Part shown: positions 43,140-52,012 of the stretch, one piece after another | Layout of the letters: every line of letters begins with the position of its first letter | Position numbering within the stretch: the first letter of the stretch is position 1 | NCBI RefSeq assembly: GCF_038404985.1 | Contig: NZ_JBBKBA010000001.1 | Coordinates: forward strand, 710,001 to 774,000 | DNA: 64,000 nucleotides | Direction: 5' to 3' | Source of the DNA: Ferrovibrio sp. MS7 | GTDB taxonomy: Bacteria > Pseudomonadota > Alphaproteobacteria > Ferrovibrionales > Ferrovibrionaceae | Position numbers and translations under genes: made by a program | Notes under the pieces: model-generated | What the model was told of the DNA's origin: nothing | The model's database searches: none | The model's input: the letters and a program-made list of their open reading frames with translations, nothing else

Positions 43140-43732
43140 GCCGGCAATTCCCGCATCCAGTAGACCATTGGCTTCGCGGTCTGGGCGGTATCGCCGATAT
43201 CGGTCCAGGAAAAACTCGATACCAGGTCGGGGCGCTTCGAATAGCCACGCTTGGTCCAGAAGGCATCGAGCGGCACATAGTCGGCCGGCTTCATCGGATG
43301 ATCGGCCGGGCGCTGCACGCCGCAGAAACAGCAGATGCGTTTAGCAAAGCGGCGCGCGGCGGCCTCGCGTTCGTTGAAGAAGCCGACGCCGATGCCGTGG
43401 CCGCGATACTGCTTCAGCAGCACGGATTCGCCGAAATAGAAAATCGGCTTCACGTCCATGCCGGCGGCCAGGAATGGCGCCTGCACGTAATCCACTTCCT
43501 CTTCCAGCGCCAGGGCCGTGGCGGCGCCTACAGCCTGCTCGCCGTCCAATGCCACCACGATGGTGCCGGTCTTCGCGCGGGCATAGCGTTCGAGATACTG
43601 GCGCTCGTAGCTGATGTCGCCTTCGTAGAGATAGGGCCAGTCGCGGAACACCGTGATGCGCAGCCGAGCCAGATCATCCAGCCGGGTCAGCAGTTGTTCG
43701 CCATGCAGGCGCTCGACGCGGATCGCGGCCAT
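43136..43732 (-). CDS. GNAT-family N-acetyltransferase paired with nitrilase
   Basis: A 198-residue acetyltransferase. The acetyl-CoA site SVLLKQYRGHGIGVGFFNER is well formed. Later Cys-containing segment RICCFCGVQRP is unusual, with three Cys in a short stretch. The stop overlaps the nitrilase start. GNAT-nitrilase fusions exist in other bacteria, so the two proteins probably act on the same molecule. Confidence 0.9.
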   Translation of the reverse strand: MAAIRVERLHGEQLLTRLDDLARLRITVFRDWPYLYEGDISYERQYLERYARAKTGTIVVALDGEQAVGAATALALEEEVDYVQAPFLAAGMDVKPIFYFGESVLLKQYRGHGIGVGFFNEREAAARRFAKRICCFCGVQRPADHPMKPADYVPLDAFWTKRGYSKRPDLVSSFSWTDIGDTAQTAKPMVYWMRELPA

Positions 43733-43748
43733 GGCCCGATGCCCTTCC

Positions 43749-44162
43749 TTAAGCCGCGCCGACCTGGCGCAGCCAGTCCTGAAGATTGTAGTAGTTGGTG
43801 ATGCGCGCGACCTTGCCCCCCTTCACTTCGAAGAAGGCGCCGGCCGGCAGGCGGTATGTCTGGCCCGTCGCTTCCGGCAGGCCTTCATCGGTGGCCTTGT
43901 AGGTGCCGAGCACGATGAATTCGGCGGCGGCGCGGCTGCCGTCGTCATTCACGCTGATGCTGATCTCGACGATCTGCTCGGCATAGCTGCGGTCCATGCG
44001 CTTGAGGAAGGCGCGGAAGGCCTCGCGGCCCACTTCGCGGCCACCCTGGTTGATGTCATGCACCACGTCGTCCGTCAGCAGGCCGAGGAAGCGGTCGAAA
44101 TCCAGCGCGTTGAAGGCGGCGTAATACTCGGCGATCAGGGCCTTGGTGGCGGCAGCGGTCAT
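43749..44162 (-). CDS. Ketosteroid isomerase-like (SnoaL/NTF2 fold) protein
   Basis: A 137-residue protein from the ATG at 44162; a GTG at 44174 is too close to AGGAG. Motifs ALIAEYYAAFNALDFDRFLG, DVVHDINQGGREVGREAFRA and AGAFFEVKGGKVARITNYYN fit the NTF2-like hydrolase/isomerase fold. Activity unknown. Same strand as the GNAT gene, 16 bp from its start. Confidence 0.85.
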   Translation of the reverse strand: MTAAATKALIAEYYAAFNALDFDRFLGLLTDDVVHDINQGGREVGREAFRAFLKRMDRSYAEQIVEISISVNDDGSRAAAEFIVLGTYKATDEGLPEATGQTYRLPAGAFFEVKGGKVARITNYYNLQDWLRQVGAA

Positions 44163-44198
44163 GGCGGCAAGCACTCCTGTTGTATTTTGCGGCGGCGT

Positions 44199-44612
44199 TC
44201 AGCCGCCCTTGAATTCTATCGTGTTGCCGTCGGGATCGGGGAAATACAGCGACGGGCCTTCGCCGTCATTGCCGAAACGATTGCGCGCCGGATCGGTACT
44301 GATGCCATGGGCGGCAAGATGGCGGGTCAGCGCCGCCTCATCAAACGGCTCTATGCGCAGGCAGAGATGCTCGAGGTTGCGGCCGGGCTGATGCACTGGC
44401 TGGTCGCCGGCTTTCTTCAGCGGTCCATTGGCATCGACAATGTCGATAAGCTGGCCACCGGCACGTAAGTGCGTCAGGCCAAGCTTCGGCTGCTCGTGTT
44501 CCAGCGTGCAGCCGACCACCTCGATATAGAAGGCGATCAGGCGGGCCGGATCGGCGCTGCGCAGCACGATATGGTCGATGCCGCGCAGGCTGAACGGCCG
44601 GGGCGCGGCCAT
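44199..44612 (-). CDS. VOC-family (glyoxalase/dioxygenase-like) protein
   Basis: A 137-residue two-module metal protein. DHIVLRSADPARLIAFYIEV opens module one, NLEHLCLRIEPFD opens module two, and FPDPDGNTIEF provides the last metal Glu. Could be a lactoylglutathione-lyase relative or a resistance protein; the substrate is unknown. It lies 9 bp after the grxD stop. Confidence 0.88.
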   Translation of the reverse strand: MAAPRPFSLRGIDHIVLRSADPARLIAFYIEVVGCTLEHEQPKLGLTHLRAGGQLIDIVDANGPLKKAGDQPVHQPGRNLEHLCLRIEPFDEAALTRHLAAHGISTDPARNRFGNDGEGPSLYFPDPDGNTIEFKGG

Positions 44613-44621
44613 CGCCGCGCC

Positions 44622-44960
44622 TCAGGCGTTCTGGTAGGCGATGCCCTTCTGCTCCAGCAGCTGCTGCAGCTCGCCGGACTGGTACATCTCGCGCACGATG
44701 TCGCAGCCGCCGACGAATTCGCCCTTCACGTAGAGCTGCGGGATCGTCGGCCAGTCGGAGAATTCCTTGATGCCCTGGCGGATCGAGGGATCGGACAGCA
44801 CGTCCACGCCCTTGAACTTCACGCCCAGGTGGGAGAGCACCTGCACCACCACGGCGGAAAAGCCGCATTGCGGGAAGACCGGCGTGCCCTTCATGAAAAG
44901 CACGATGTCGTTGTCGGTGATGTCCTGCTTGATGCGTTCGGCAACGGTCGCGTCGGTCAT
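44622..44960 (-). CDS. grxD: Monothiol glutaredoxin (Grx4/GrxD)
   Basis: A 112-residue CGFS glutaredoxin with the active Cys32 in PQCGFSAVV. Later [20 protein letters not shown] holds the glutathione-binding residues. It carries a [2Fe-2S] cluster shared with BolA and delivers it to targets. It lies next to bolA, 17 bp downstream, as in many bacteria. Confidence 0.96.
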   Translation of the reverse strand: MTDATVAERIKQDITDNDIVLFMKGTPVFPQCGFSAVVVQVLSHLGVKFKGVDVLSDPSIRQGIKEFSDWPTIPQLYVKGEFVGGCDIVREMYQSGELQQLLEQKGIAYQNA

Positions 44961-44977
44961 CGGGGCAATCCTCTCGC

Positions 44978-45208
44978 TTAAGGAGTCTGGGTGGTGAGCG
45001 CCAGCGCATGAAGCTGGCCGCCCATGCGGCCCTTCAGGGCGGCGTAGACAAGCTGGTGCTGCTTCACGCGGCTCAGGCCGGCGAAGGCGGCGGAGGTGAC
45101 GGTGGCGGCGTAATGGTCGCCATCACCGCGCAGGTCGTCGATCCGCACCACCGCATCGGGCAGGGCTTCCTTGATCATGCGCTCGATTTCACTGGCATCC
45201 ATTGCCAT
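44978..45208 (-). CDS. BolA-family protein
   Basis: A 76-residue BolA/IbaG-like protein with core [24 protein letters not shown]. The conserved His of KQHQ coordinates the Grx4-BolA cluster. It precedes grxD and follows purL by 27 bp, so it is in the purine transcript. Confidence 0.94.
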   Translation of the reverse strand: MAMDASEIERMIKEALPDAVVRIDDLRGDGDHYAATVTSAAFAGLSRVKQHQLVYAALKGRMGGQLHALALTTQTP

Positions 45209-45235
45209 CGGGTAATCCCTTATTCCGCCGCCACT

Positions 45236-47440
45236 TTACTCTGCAGCCTGGGCGTCCATGTAGGCCGGCAACCAGCCTTCATGGCGTTTGCGCAGGTCGG
45301 CCAAGGATATGGCGCCATGGCCGGCAATAGTCAATTCCGCCCCCCCGGTGAGGCCGATCCGCCGCGCCGGCACGCCGGCCGCTTTGGCAGCAAGCAGCAG
45401 GGTTTCCGCCGCCGCAACCGGGCAGGTGACGATATAGCGGGCCTGATCCTCGCCGAAAGCCGCGCCAAAGGCGTCGCCCCCTGTAGCATTATTGGCCGGC
45501 AATTCAATGCTGGCGCCGATGCCGGAAGCCAGGCCCATTTCGGCCAGGGCCGGCAGCAGGCCGCCATCGGAGAGGTCATGCACCGCCGAGAGCGTGCCGG
45601 CGCTGATCTGGGCGCGGACGAAGTCGCCGTTGCGGCGCTCGGCGGTCAGGTCGACCGGCGGCGGCGGGCCGTCTTCGCGGCCCAATATTTCGCGCAGATA
45701 GATCGACTGGCCCAAATGGCCTTTCGTCTCACCCAGCAGGATCACCGCTTCGCCGGGCAGCTTGAAGGCCAGGGTGGCCATGGTCGCCACGTCGTCCAGC
45801 ACGCCGACGCCGCCGATGGCCGGGGTCGGCAGGATGCCCTTGCCGTTGGTCTCGTTGTAGAGCGACACGTTGCCCGATACGACCGGGTAATCCAGCGCCA
45901 GGCAGGCCTCGCGGATGCCCTGCACGGCGCCCACAAACTGCCCCATGATGTCGGGCCGTTCCGGGTTGCCGAAATTCATGTTGTCGGTGATCGCCAGCGG
46001 CCGGGCGCCGACGGCGGTGATGTTGCGCCAGGTCTCGGCCACCGCCTGCTTGCCGCCCTCGACCGGGTCGGCGAAGCAGTAGCGCGGCGTGCAATCCACG
46101 CTCATCGCCAGCGCCTTCTTCGGATGGTCCTGCACCCGCACGACCGCTGCATCCCCTCCGGGAATCTGCGCCGTGTCGCCGCGCACCAGATGGTCATACT
46201 GCTCCCAGATCCAGCGCCGAGATGCCATATCGGGCGAGCCGATGATCTTGGCCAAAGCCGCCGTCATGGTCAGGGGGTGGTTCACCGGGCCGAGGGCATC
46301 GCGCTTCGGTGTCGGCACCCACGGCCTGTCATATTCAGGCGAAGCCTGAGCAAGAGGATCAATCGGCAGATCACCGACCACTTCGCCGTTGAAGCGCAGC
46401 ACCATGCGACCGGTATCGGTGAGATGCCCGATCACCGCGAAATCCAGTTCCCACTTCTTGAAGATCGCCTCGGCCTGCGGCTCGCTGCCCGGCTTGAGGA
46501 TGATCAGCATGCGCTCCTGGGATTCGGAGAGCATGAATTCGAACGGCGTCATGCCGGTCTCGCGCGCCGGCACCTTGTCGAGATCGACATTGATGCCCAT
46601 GCCGCCCTTGGAGGCCATCTCGAACGACGACGAGGTGAGGCCCGCCGCGCCCATGTCCTGGATCGCGACGATGGCATCGGTGGCCATCAGTTCGAGGCAG
46701 GCTTCGATCAGCAGCTTCTCGGTGAAGGGATCGCCGACTTGTACTGTAGGCCGCTTTTCTTCCGAATCATCCGTGAATTCGGCAGACGCCATGGTGGCGC
46801 CATGGATGCCGTCGCGGCCGGTCTTGGAACCGACATAGACCACCGGATTGCCGAGGCCGGCGGCGGCGGAATAGAAGATCTTGTCCTGCTTGGCGAGGCC
46901 CACGGTCATGGCATTGACCAGGATGTTGCCGTTGTAGCTGGGATGGAAATTCACTTCGCCGGCCACGGTCGGCACGCCGACGCAATTGCCGTAGCCGCCG
47001 ATGCCATGCACCACGCCGGCCACCAGGTGGCGGGTCTTGGGATGCTCCGGCGCGCCGAAGCGCAGCGCGTTCAGGTTGGCGACGGGCCGCGCGCCCATGG
47101 TGAACACATCGCGCAGGATGCCGCCGACACCGGTCGCCGCACCCTGGTAGGGCTCGATGAAGGAGGGATGGTTGTGGCTTTCCATCTTGAAGATGGCGGC
47201 ATCGCCATCGCCGATATCGATCACGCCGGCATTCTCGCCCGGGCCGCAGATCACCCAGGGCGCCTTGGTCGGCAGGGTCTTGAGCCACTTCTTCGAGGAT
47301 TTGTAGGAGCAATGCTCCGACCACATCACCGAGAAGATGCCGAGTTCGACCTGGTTCGGCTCGCGGCCCATGATCTCGAGCACGCGGTCATATTCATCGG
47401 GCTTCAGGCCCATCAGGTCCTTGGGGTAGGTCTTGCTCAC
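45236..47440 (-). CDS. purL: FGAM synthase subunit II
   Basis: A 734-residue ATP-dependent amidotransferase synthase domain (small PurL type). Motifs: [10 protein letters not shown] near the start, [31 protein letters not shown] and a C-terminal [15 protein letters not shown]. It uses ammonia from PurQ to form FGAM. The start overlaps purQ by 4 bp. Confidence 0.98.
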   Translation of the reverse strand: MSKTYPKDLMGLKPDEYDRVLEIMGREPNQVELGIFSVMWSEHCSYKSSKKWLKTLPTKAPWVICGPGENAGVIDIGDGDAAIFKMESHNHPSFIEPYQGAATGVGGILRDVFTMGARPVANLNALRFGAPEHPKTRHLVAGVVHGIGGYGNCVGVPTVAGEVNFHPSYNGNILVNAMTVGLAKQDKIFYSAAAGLGNPVVYVGSKTGRDGIHGATMASAEFTDDSEEKRPTVQVGDPFTEKLLIEACLELMATDAIVAIQDMGAAGLTSSSFEMASKGGMGINVDLDKVPARETGMTPFEFMLSESQERMLIILKPGSEPQAEAIFKKWELDFAVIGHLTDTGRMVLRFNGEVVGDLPIDPLAQASPEYDRPWVPTPKRDALGPVNHPLTMTAALAKIIGSPDMASRRWIWEQYDHLVRGDTAQIPGGDAAVVRVQDHPKKALAMSVDCTPRYCFADPVEGGKQAVAETWRNITAVGARPLAITDNMNFGNPERPDIMGQFVGAVQGIREACLALDYPVVSGNVSLYNETNGKGILPTPAIGGVGVLDDVATMATLAFKLPGEAVILLGETKGHLGQSIYLREILGREDGPPPPVDLTAERRNGDFVRAQISAGTLSAVHDLSDGGLLPALAEMGLASGIGASIELPANNATGGDAFGAAFGEDQARYIVTCPVAAAETLLLAAKAAGVPARRIGLTGGAELTIAGHGAISLADLRKRHEGWLPAYMDAQAAE

Positions 47441-48129
47441 GACAACTTCTCCGCCAATCCCTTGAACAGGCCGAAGCCATCCATGCCGCCGCAGGTCGGG
47501 TCGGTGGCGTTTTCCGGATGCGGCATCAGGCCCAGCACGTTGCGTTCCTTGTTGTAGATGCCGGCGATGTTCTTCACCGAACCATTGAGGTTGGTTTCCG
47601 GCGCCACATTGCCCAGGGCATCGGCATAGCGGAAAGCAACGCGGTCTTCGTCTTCCAGCCGCTTCACGGTGTCGGCATCGGCATTGTAGTTGCCGTCATG
47701 GTGCGCCACCGGCACGCGGATGGTCTGGCCCTGGCGGTAGGCATTGGTGAACACGCTGTTGGTGGTCTCGATGCGCAGGTAGACGTCCTTGCATATGAAC
47801 TTCAGGCCGGCATTGCTCATCAGCACGCCCGGCAGCAGCCCGGCCTCGCAGGCGATCTGGAAACCGTTGCACACCGCCAGGATGCGGGTGCCCTGTTCGG
47901 CGCGCTTCTTCACCTCGCGCATGGCCGGCGAATGCGCCGCCATGGCGCCGCAGCGCAGGTAATCGCCGTAGGAGAAGCCGCCCGGCAGCACGATCAGGTC
48001 CAGCTTCGGGAAATCGGCGTCACCATGCCAGATTTCCAGCGGCGCCTTGCCGTTGGCGGCCTTGGTCAGCGCTATTTTCATGTCGCGGTCGCGGTTGGAC
48101 CCGGGGAAGACGACGATGCCGGCTTTCAT
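47437..48129 (-). CDS. purQ: FGAM synthase subunit I (glutaminase)
   Basis: A 230-residue class I amidotransferase. The start is the ATG at 48129 with GAGGAG 8 bases upstream. The Cys nucleophile is in [18 protein letters not shown], and the His-Glu pair in [10 protein letters not shown]. It works with PurS and PurL. Confidence 0.97.
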   Translation of the reverse strand: MKAGIVVFPGSNRDRDMKIALTKAANGKAPLEIWHGDADFPKLDLIVLPGGFSYGDYLRCGAMAAHSPAMREVKKRAEQGTRILAVCNGFQIACEAGLLPGVLMSNAGLKFICKDVYLRIETTNSVFTNAYRQGQTIRVPVAHHDGNYNADADTVKRLEDEDRVAFRYADALGNVAPETNLNGSVKNIAGIYNKERNVLGLMPHPENATDPTCGGMDGFGLFKGLAEKLS

Positions 48130-48175
48130 GCCCTGCACTCCTCGAAAAAAAGCACCCGCTCGCGCGGAGGCGGCC

Positions 48176-48430
48176 TCAGCCGATCAGTTCGACCGAGTAA
48201 TTCTCGATCACGGTGTTGGCGAGCAGCTTCTGCGCCATGTCCTTCACCGCGGCCTCAATCTCGGCCTTGGGCTTGCTCTTCAGCGGCTCGCCGATATCCA
48301 GCTCGATCAGCTTGCCCTGGCGCACCTCGGTGACGCCCTGGAAGCCGAGGCTGTGCAAGGCCTGGCCGATGGCGCGGCCCTGGGGATCAAGCACGCCGTT
48401 CTTCAGGCTAACATGGACGCGGGCTTTCAT
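48176..48430 (-). CDS. purS: FGAM synthase subunit PurS
   Basis: An 84-residue structural subunit that joins PurQ and PurL. It begins MKARVHVSLKNGVLDPQGRA and ends NYSVELIG. The start is the first ATG in frame after a hairpin; the longer frame upstream overlaps purC and is not real. Confidence 0.95.
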   Translation of the reverse strand: MKARVHVSLKNGVLDPQGRAIGQALHSLGFQGVTEVRQGKLIELDIGEPLKSKPKAEIEAAVKDMAQKLLANTVIENYSVELIG

Positions 48431-48448
48431 TCGTTTCCCATCCTTTAG

Positions 48449-48483
48449 AAAAAGTTGCGGCGGCCGGTAGCTTTGGCCGCCGC
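48449..48483 (-). terminator. Terminator-like hairpin between purC and purS
   Basis: GCGGCGGCC/GGCCGCCGC (9 bp; 48457-48465 and 48475-48483). On the minus strand it is followed by AAC and TTTTT. It may attenuate purSQL expression. Confidence 0.55.
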
Positions 48484-48509
48484 TGGTCTGCACGGCGTTG
48501 GCACGCCGG

Positions 48510-49274
48510 TTACTGCATGGTCTCAGGCCCCTTGATGTCGCGGGGTCCGCCTTCCAGCAGGATGCCGAGGCGGCGCGCCACTTCCTGGTAGGCCTCGGCG
48601 ACATTGCCGAGATCGCGGCGGAAGCGGTCCTTGTCCATCTTCTCGTTGGTCTTGACGTCCCACAGCCGCGCGGAATCCGGGCTGATCTCGTCGGCCAGGA
48701 TGATGCGCATGTCCTCGCCCTGCCACCAGCGGCCGAATTCCAGCTTGAAATCCACCAGGCGGATACCGATGCCGAGGAACAGGCCGGTGAGGAAATCGTT
48801 CACCCGCAGCGCCAGATGCATCATCTCGTCGATTTCCTGCGGGCTGGCCCAGCCGAAGCAGGTGATATGCTCTTCCGACACCATCGGGTCGCCGAGTTCG
48901 TCATTCTTGTAATAGAACTCGACGATGGAACGCGGCAGCGTGGTGCCCTCGGCAACGCCGAGCCGGGTCGCCAGCGAACCGGCGGCGACATTGCGCACCA
49001 CCACTTCCAGCGGCACGATCTCGACTTCCTTGATGAGCTGCTCGCGCATGTTCAGCCGGCGCAGGAAATGCGTCGGGATGCCCACTTCGCCCAGCCGCGT
49101 CATCAGGTATTCCGAGATGCGGTTGTTGAGCACGCCCTTGCCGGTGATCGTGCCCTTCTTCTTATTGTTGAAGGCGGTGGCGTCGTCTTTGAAATACTGC
49201 ACCAGAGTGCCCGGCTCGGGACCCTCGAACAGGACCTTGGCCTTGCCCTCGTAAACCTGTCTGCGGCGGGTCAT
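48510..49274 (-). CDS. purC: SAICAR synthase
   Basis: A 254-residue ATP-dependent ligase joining aspartate to CAIR. The start [20 protein letters not shown] and internal [14 protein letters not shown] and [13 protein letters not shown] are diagnostic. First of the purC-purS-purQ-purL-bolA-grxD run; divergent from the ATPase inhibitor gene. Confidence 0.97.
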   Translation of the reverse strand: MTRRRQVYEGKAKVLFEGPEPGTLVQYFKDDATAFNNKKKGTITGKGVLNNRISEYLMTRLGEVGIPTHFLRRLNMREQLIKEVEIVPLEVVVRNVAAGSLATRLGVAEGTTLPRSIVEFYYKNDELGDPMVSEEHITCFGWASPQEIDEMMHLALRVNDFLTGLFLGIGIRLVDFKLEFGRWWQGEDMRIILADEISPDSARLWDVKTNEKMDKDRFRRDLGNVAEAYQEVARRLGILLEGGPRDIKGPETMQ

Positions 49275-49417
49275 GGACCACCCGTTCGGTTGTTGGATAA
49301 AAGGGGAGCGTTAGGCCGGATAGATACCGCCAAAGCCCCGCCGCCGCAATGCACCGGGGACAAGAGTTTGCTGCCAATTTCCGGCGCCCCTGCGGCAGCA
49401 TGACTTGTCCCCGGGCC

Positions 49418-49447
49418 TTGCAGCCCCGGCACCCCAGCCCCTATATA
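49418..49447 (+). promoter_or_regulatory. Promoter of the DUF1476 gene
   Basis: TTGCAG (49418-49423), 18-bp spacer, TATATA (49442-49447). The start would be near 49454, a leader of about 32 nt. Confidence 0.55.
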
Positions 49448-49485
49448 AACCCGACGCCCGCCCGAAGAGACGGAGAGCCCGGATT

Positions 49486-49800
49486 ATGACCAGTTTTGAC
49501 GACCGCAAGGACGCTTTCGAGAAGAAGCACGCCCACGACCAGGAAACCGCGTTCAAGATCACCGCGCGGCGCAACAAGCTGCTCGGCCTGTGGGTCGCCG
49601 AGCATCTCGGGCTGGCCGGCGACGCGGCGGAAAAGTATGCCAAGGACGTGGTGGCGGCCGATTTCGAGGAAGCCGGCGACGAGGACGTGATCCGCAAGGT
49701 GCTGGCCGACCTCAAGGGCAAGGCCGACGTCTCGGAACACCGCGTGCGCAACAAGCTGGTTGAGCTGGCCGACGAAGCCCGCAAGCAGATCACCGGCTAA
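49486..49800 (+). CDS. DUF1476 / F1-ATPase zeta inhibitor family
   Basis: A 104-residue helical protein. MTSFDDRKDAFEKKHAHDQE and the following FKITARRNKLLGLWVAEHLG are the family signature. In Paracoccus the zeta subunit blocks ATP hydrolysis by F1 with its N-terminal helix. Found almost only in alphaproteobacteria and usually beside purC, as here. It helps fix the taxonomic class. Confidence 0.95.
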   Translation: MTSFDDRKDAFEKKHAHDQETAFKITARRNKLLGLWVAEHLGLAGDAAEKYAKDVVAADFEEAGDEDVIRKVLADLKGKADVSEHRVRNKLVELADEARKQITG

Positions 49801-49845
49801 GTCCTTAAAAACTTAAAGTTTCGCGCGAGATTTGGGCGGGCGGCT

Positions 49846-51333
49846 TCAGGCTACCCGTACCACCGCCATCATGCCGGCGGCCTGGTGCTCCAGGATGTGA
49901 CAATGGAGCATCCAGTCGCCGGGATTGTCGGCGACGAAGGCCAGTTCCGCGATTTCGCCCGGCTGTATCAGCACCGTGTCGTGAAAGGGCCGCGCCGGCT
50001 CTGGCCGGCCGTTGCGGCTCAGCAGCCGGAAAGCATGGCCATGCAGATGCAGCGGATGCGGCCAGACCGTATCGTTGCGCACGGCCAGGATGTAGCTGCG
50101 GCCAAGTTTCAGGTCAAAAAGCGGCGCGCCAAGGCCGGCATGGCTGGCCTGTTGCAGGCCATTCCGTTCAAGACCGTTCCGTTCCGGGCTGGGCATCGCC
50201 TGGCCGTTGAAGGTCCAGGCGACGCCATGCTGGCGGAAGGCATCGCGCAGGCTCATCCTGTGGCCATGCACGCTGGCCTCCGCAATCTGGCCCATGGCGC
50301 CGCCGGCCATGCTCAGCTCCAGCCGCTCGGCGCGGGCCAGGTCGGGCTCCGCCACCGGATTGGGCGGCAACGGGCGCACCGGGCCGCCGAAACCCGCCCG
50401 CGACGATACCGCAGCCGCTGCATAATCCAGGTGGAGCAGGCGGTAGCCGCGGCCATCCTGGTCGATATCGTTGACGGCAAAGCGTTCGCCGGGCTTGCCG
50501 GTGGCATCCAGGATCAGGTCGGCGCGCATGCCGGGGCCGAGCAGGGTGGCTTCGTCATCGGCCAGCCGGCGGGGCGGCACGGGATGGCCGTCCAGCGCCA
50601 CCAGCCACGGGTTATGCCCTTGGAATCGCAGTGAAAAAATGCGGGCATTGGCGGTGTTCAGCAGCCGCAGGCGAAGCCGCTCGCCAGCCGCCAGCGCCAC
50701 GCTGCGTGCCAGTTCGCCGTTCAGCAGGGCGGTGTTGCCCAGGCGGCCGCCATGGCTGGCATCCATCGGGTTGCTGAAACCGCCAACGATACGGGCCTGG
50801 GCATCCAGCCGCAGGTCGCTCAACACCCAGACCATTTCGCGGTCGGCCCCGGCATAGTCTTTGGCCTCGGCGACCACCAGGGCGCCATACAGGCCGCGCC
50901 CGACCTGTTCCGACGAAGCCCAGTGCGGGTGATACCAGTAGGTGCCGGCATCGGGCAGGGTGAAGCGGTAGGTGAAGCTGCCGCCCGGCGCGATCGGTTC
51001 CTGGCTCAGGCCAGGTACGCCATCCATGGCGAGCGGCAGGCGGATGCCATGCCAATGCACCGTGGTCGGCTGCGGCAGCCGGTTTTCCACTTCCACTTCC
51101 AGGATCTCGCCCTGGCGGGCCTGCAGCGGCGGGCCGGGCAGCATCCCGTTATAGGCCCAAAGCGGCGTTTCCGGCCGGTCTTCGCCCAGCAGGCGCCGGC
51201 TGACTTCCTGCGCGATCAGACGATAGCGCCGCACGCTGCCTTCCTGGGCCTGGGCCTGGGCCAGCAGCGGCGCGGCGGCCAACGTCAGCAGGCCGACTGA
51301 ACCATGGCGCAGGATGTCGCGGCGGGTTTGCAT
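49846..51333 (-). CDS. Multicopper oxidase, Tat-exported
   Basis: A 495-residue periplasmic copper oxidase. The N-terminus MQTRRDILRHGSVGLLTLAA is a twin-arginine signal. The four copper motifs are HWHG, WYHPHW, HPLHLHGHAF and HCHILEHQAAGMM. Similar to CopA/CueO/laccase-like enzymes for copper or metal detoxification or phenol oxidation. The ATG at 51333 lies 6 bases after a perfect TATAAT, so the mRNA is probably leaderless; no ribosome site is seen. No copper chaperone or pump adjoins. Confidence 0.92.
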   Translation of the reverse strand: MQTRRDILRHGSVGLLTLAAAPLLAQAQAQEGSVRRYRLIAQEVSRRLLGEDRPETPLWAYNGMLPGPPLQARQGEILEVEVENRLPQPTTVHWHGIRLPLAMDGVPGLSQEPIAPGGSFTYRFTLPDAGTYWYHPHWASSEQVGRGLYGALVVAEAKDYAGADREMVWVLSDLRLDAQARIVGGFSNPMDASHGGRLGNTALLNGELARSVALAAGERLRLRLLNTANARIFSLRFQGHNPWLVALDGHPVPPRRLADDEATLLGPGMRADLILDATGKPGERFAVNDIDQDGRGYRLLHLDYAAAAVSSRAGFGGPVRPLPPNPVAEPDLARAERLELSMAGGAMGQIAEASVHGHRMSLRDAFRQHGVAWTFNGQAMPSPERNGLERNGLQQASHAGLGAPLFDLKLGRSYILAVRNDTVWPHPLHLHGHAFRLLSRNGRPEPARPFHDTVLIQPGEIAELAFVADNPGDWMLHCHILEHQAAGMMAVVRVA

Positions 51334-51339
51334 AAGGCC

Positions 51340-51348
51340 ATTATAGCA
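51340..51348 (-). promoter_or_regulatory. Extended -10 promoter, leaderless start of the oxidase
   Basis: TGC-TATAAT on the minus strand (TATAAT at 51345-51340). Six bases separate it from the ATG, so transcription should begin at the A of the start codon. No -35 is evident, which an extended -10 allows. Confidence 0.65.
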
Positions 51349-51507
51349 TCGCCGCGCGCCGGACGCGGCTGCGGCATGCCGACGCTCCAGCATGGGAAGG
51401 TTGCCCAGCATCAGAAGGGTGCTTGTCCGGCGCGGCGGCTGGGGTTTCAATGGCCTTGGCGACTCCATGACCAGCACCTATTCTGCCGCCATGGTTATGA
51501 GGATGGC

Positions 51508-51927
51508 ATGACCGACGAGACAGATGCTCCCGACCTGCCGCCGGGCGTCGGGCCGCATGAATTGCGCGAACTGGAACTGATGCTGGCCGGCAGCAAGCCA
51601 GCGGCGAGGTTTTCCGATGCCGTGGTGGCGCGGTGGATCATCCCGGAGGATGATTTTGAGCCGCATGTCCAGGCCGGCCGCATCATCAAACGCGTGGTGT
51701 TCGAGGCCAACCCGGGCAGCTTTGATGCCATCAGCGTCTATTACGCCCTGCCCGGCGAGGAATGGCGGATCGACGCGCTGCAAGCCATCGACGAGGCGAT
51801 CCACTCGAAGCTGCGCCCGGCCACCGAGCAGGACGATATCGATACCGGCCGCCTGCTCGGCTACACGGAAGAGGAAATCGCCATCTTCCTGGCCTGGGTG
51901 GCGCCTTCCCGGCCGCCACAGGGTTGA
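51508..51927 (+). CDS. Hypothetical protein (139 aa)
   Basis: An acidic soluble protein with GAGG before the ATG. PDLPPGVGPHELRELELMLA opens it and TGRLLGYTEEEIAIFLAWV closes it; no metal motif or signal. I do not recognise the family. It ends 85 bp before the adenylate cyclase gene and could share its transcript. Confidence 0.7.
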   Translation: MTDETDAPDLPPGVGPHELRELELMLAGSKPAARFSDAVVARWIIPEDDFEPHVQAGRIIKRVVFEANPGSFDAISVYYALPGEEWRIDALQAIDEAIHSKLRPATEQDDIDTGRLLGYTEEEIAIFLAWVAPSRPPQG

Positions 51928-52012
51928 GCGGCCTCACACCCTTGCGTGAGGCATCCTACATCCCTGGAGTCCGGCCATGGGCAGGGCCGGTGGCATCGCC
52001 TAGACTTGGCGC

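Noticed and set aside
45008-47557. 849-codon plus-strand frame opposite purL
   Set aside because: PurL on the minus strand is unmistakable; the opposite frame has shadow composition.
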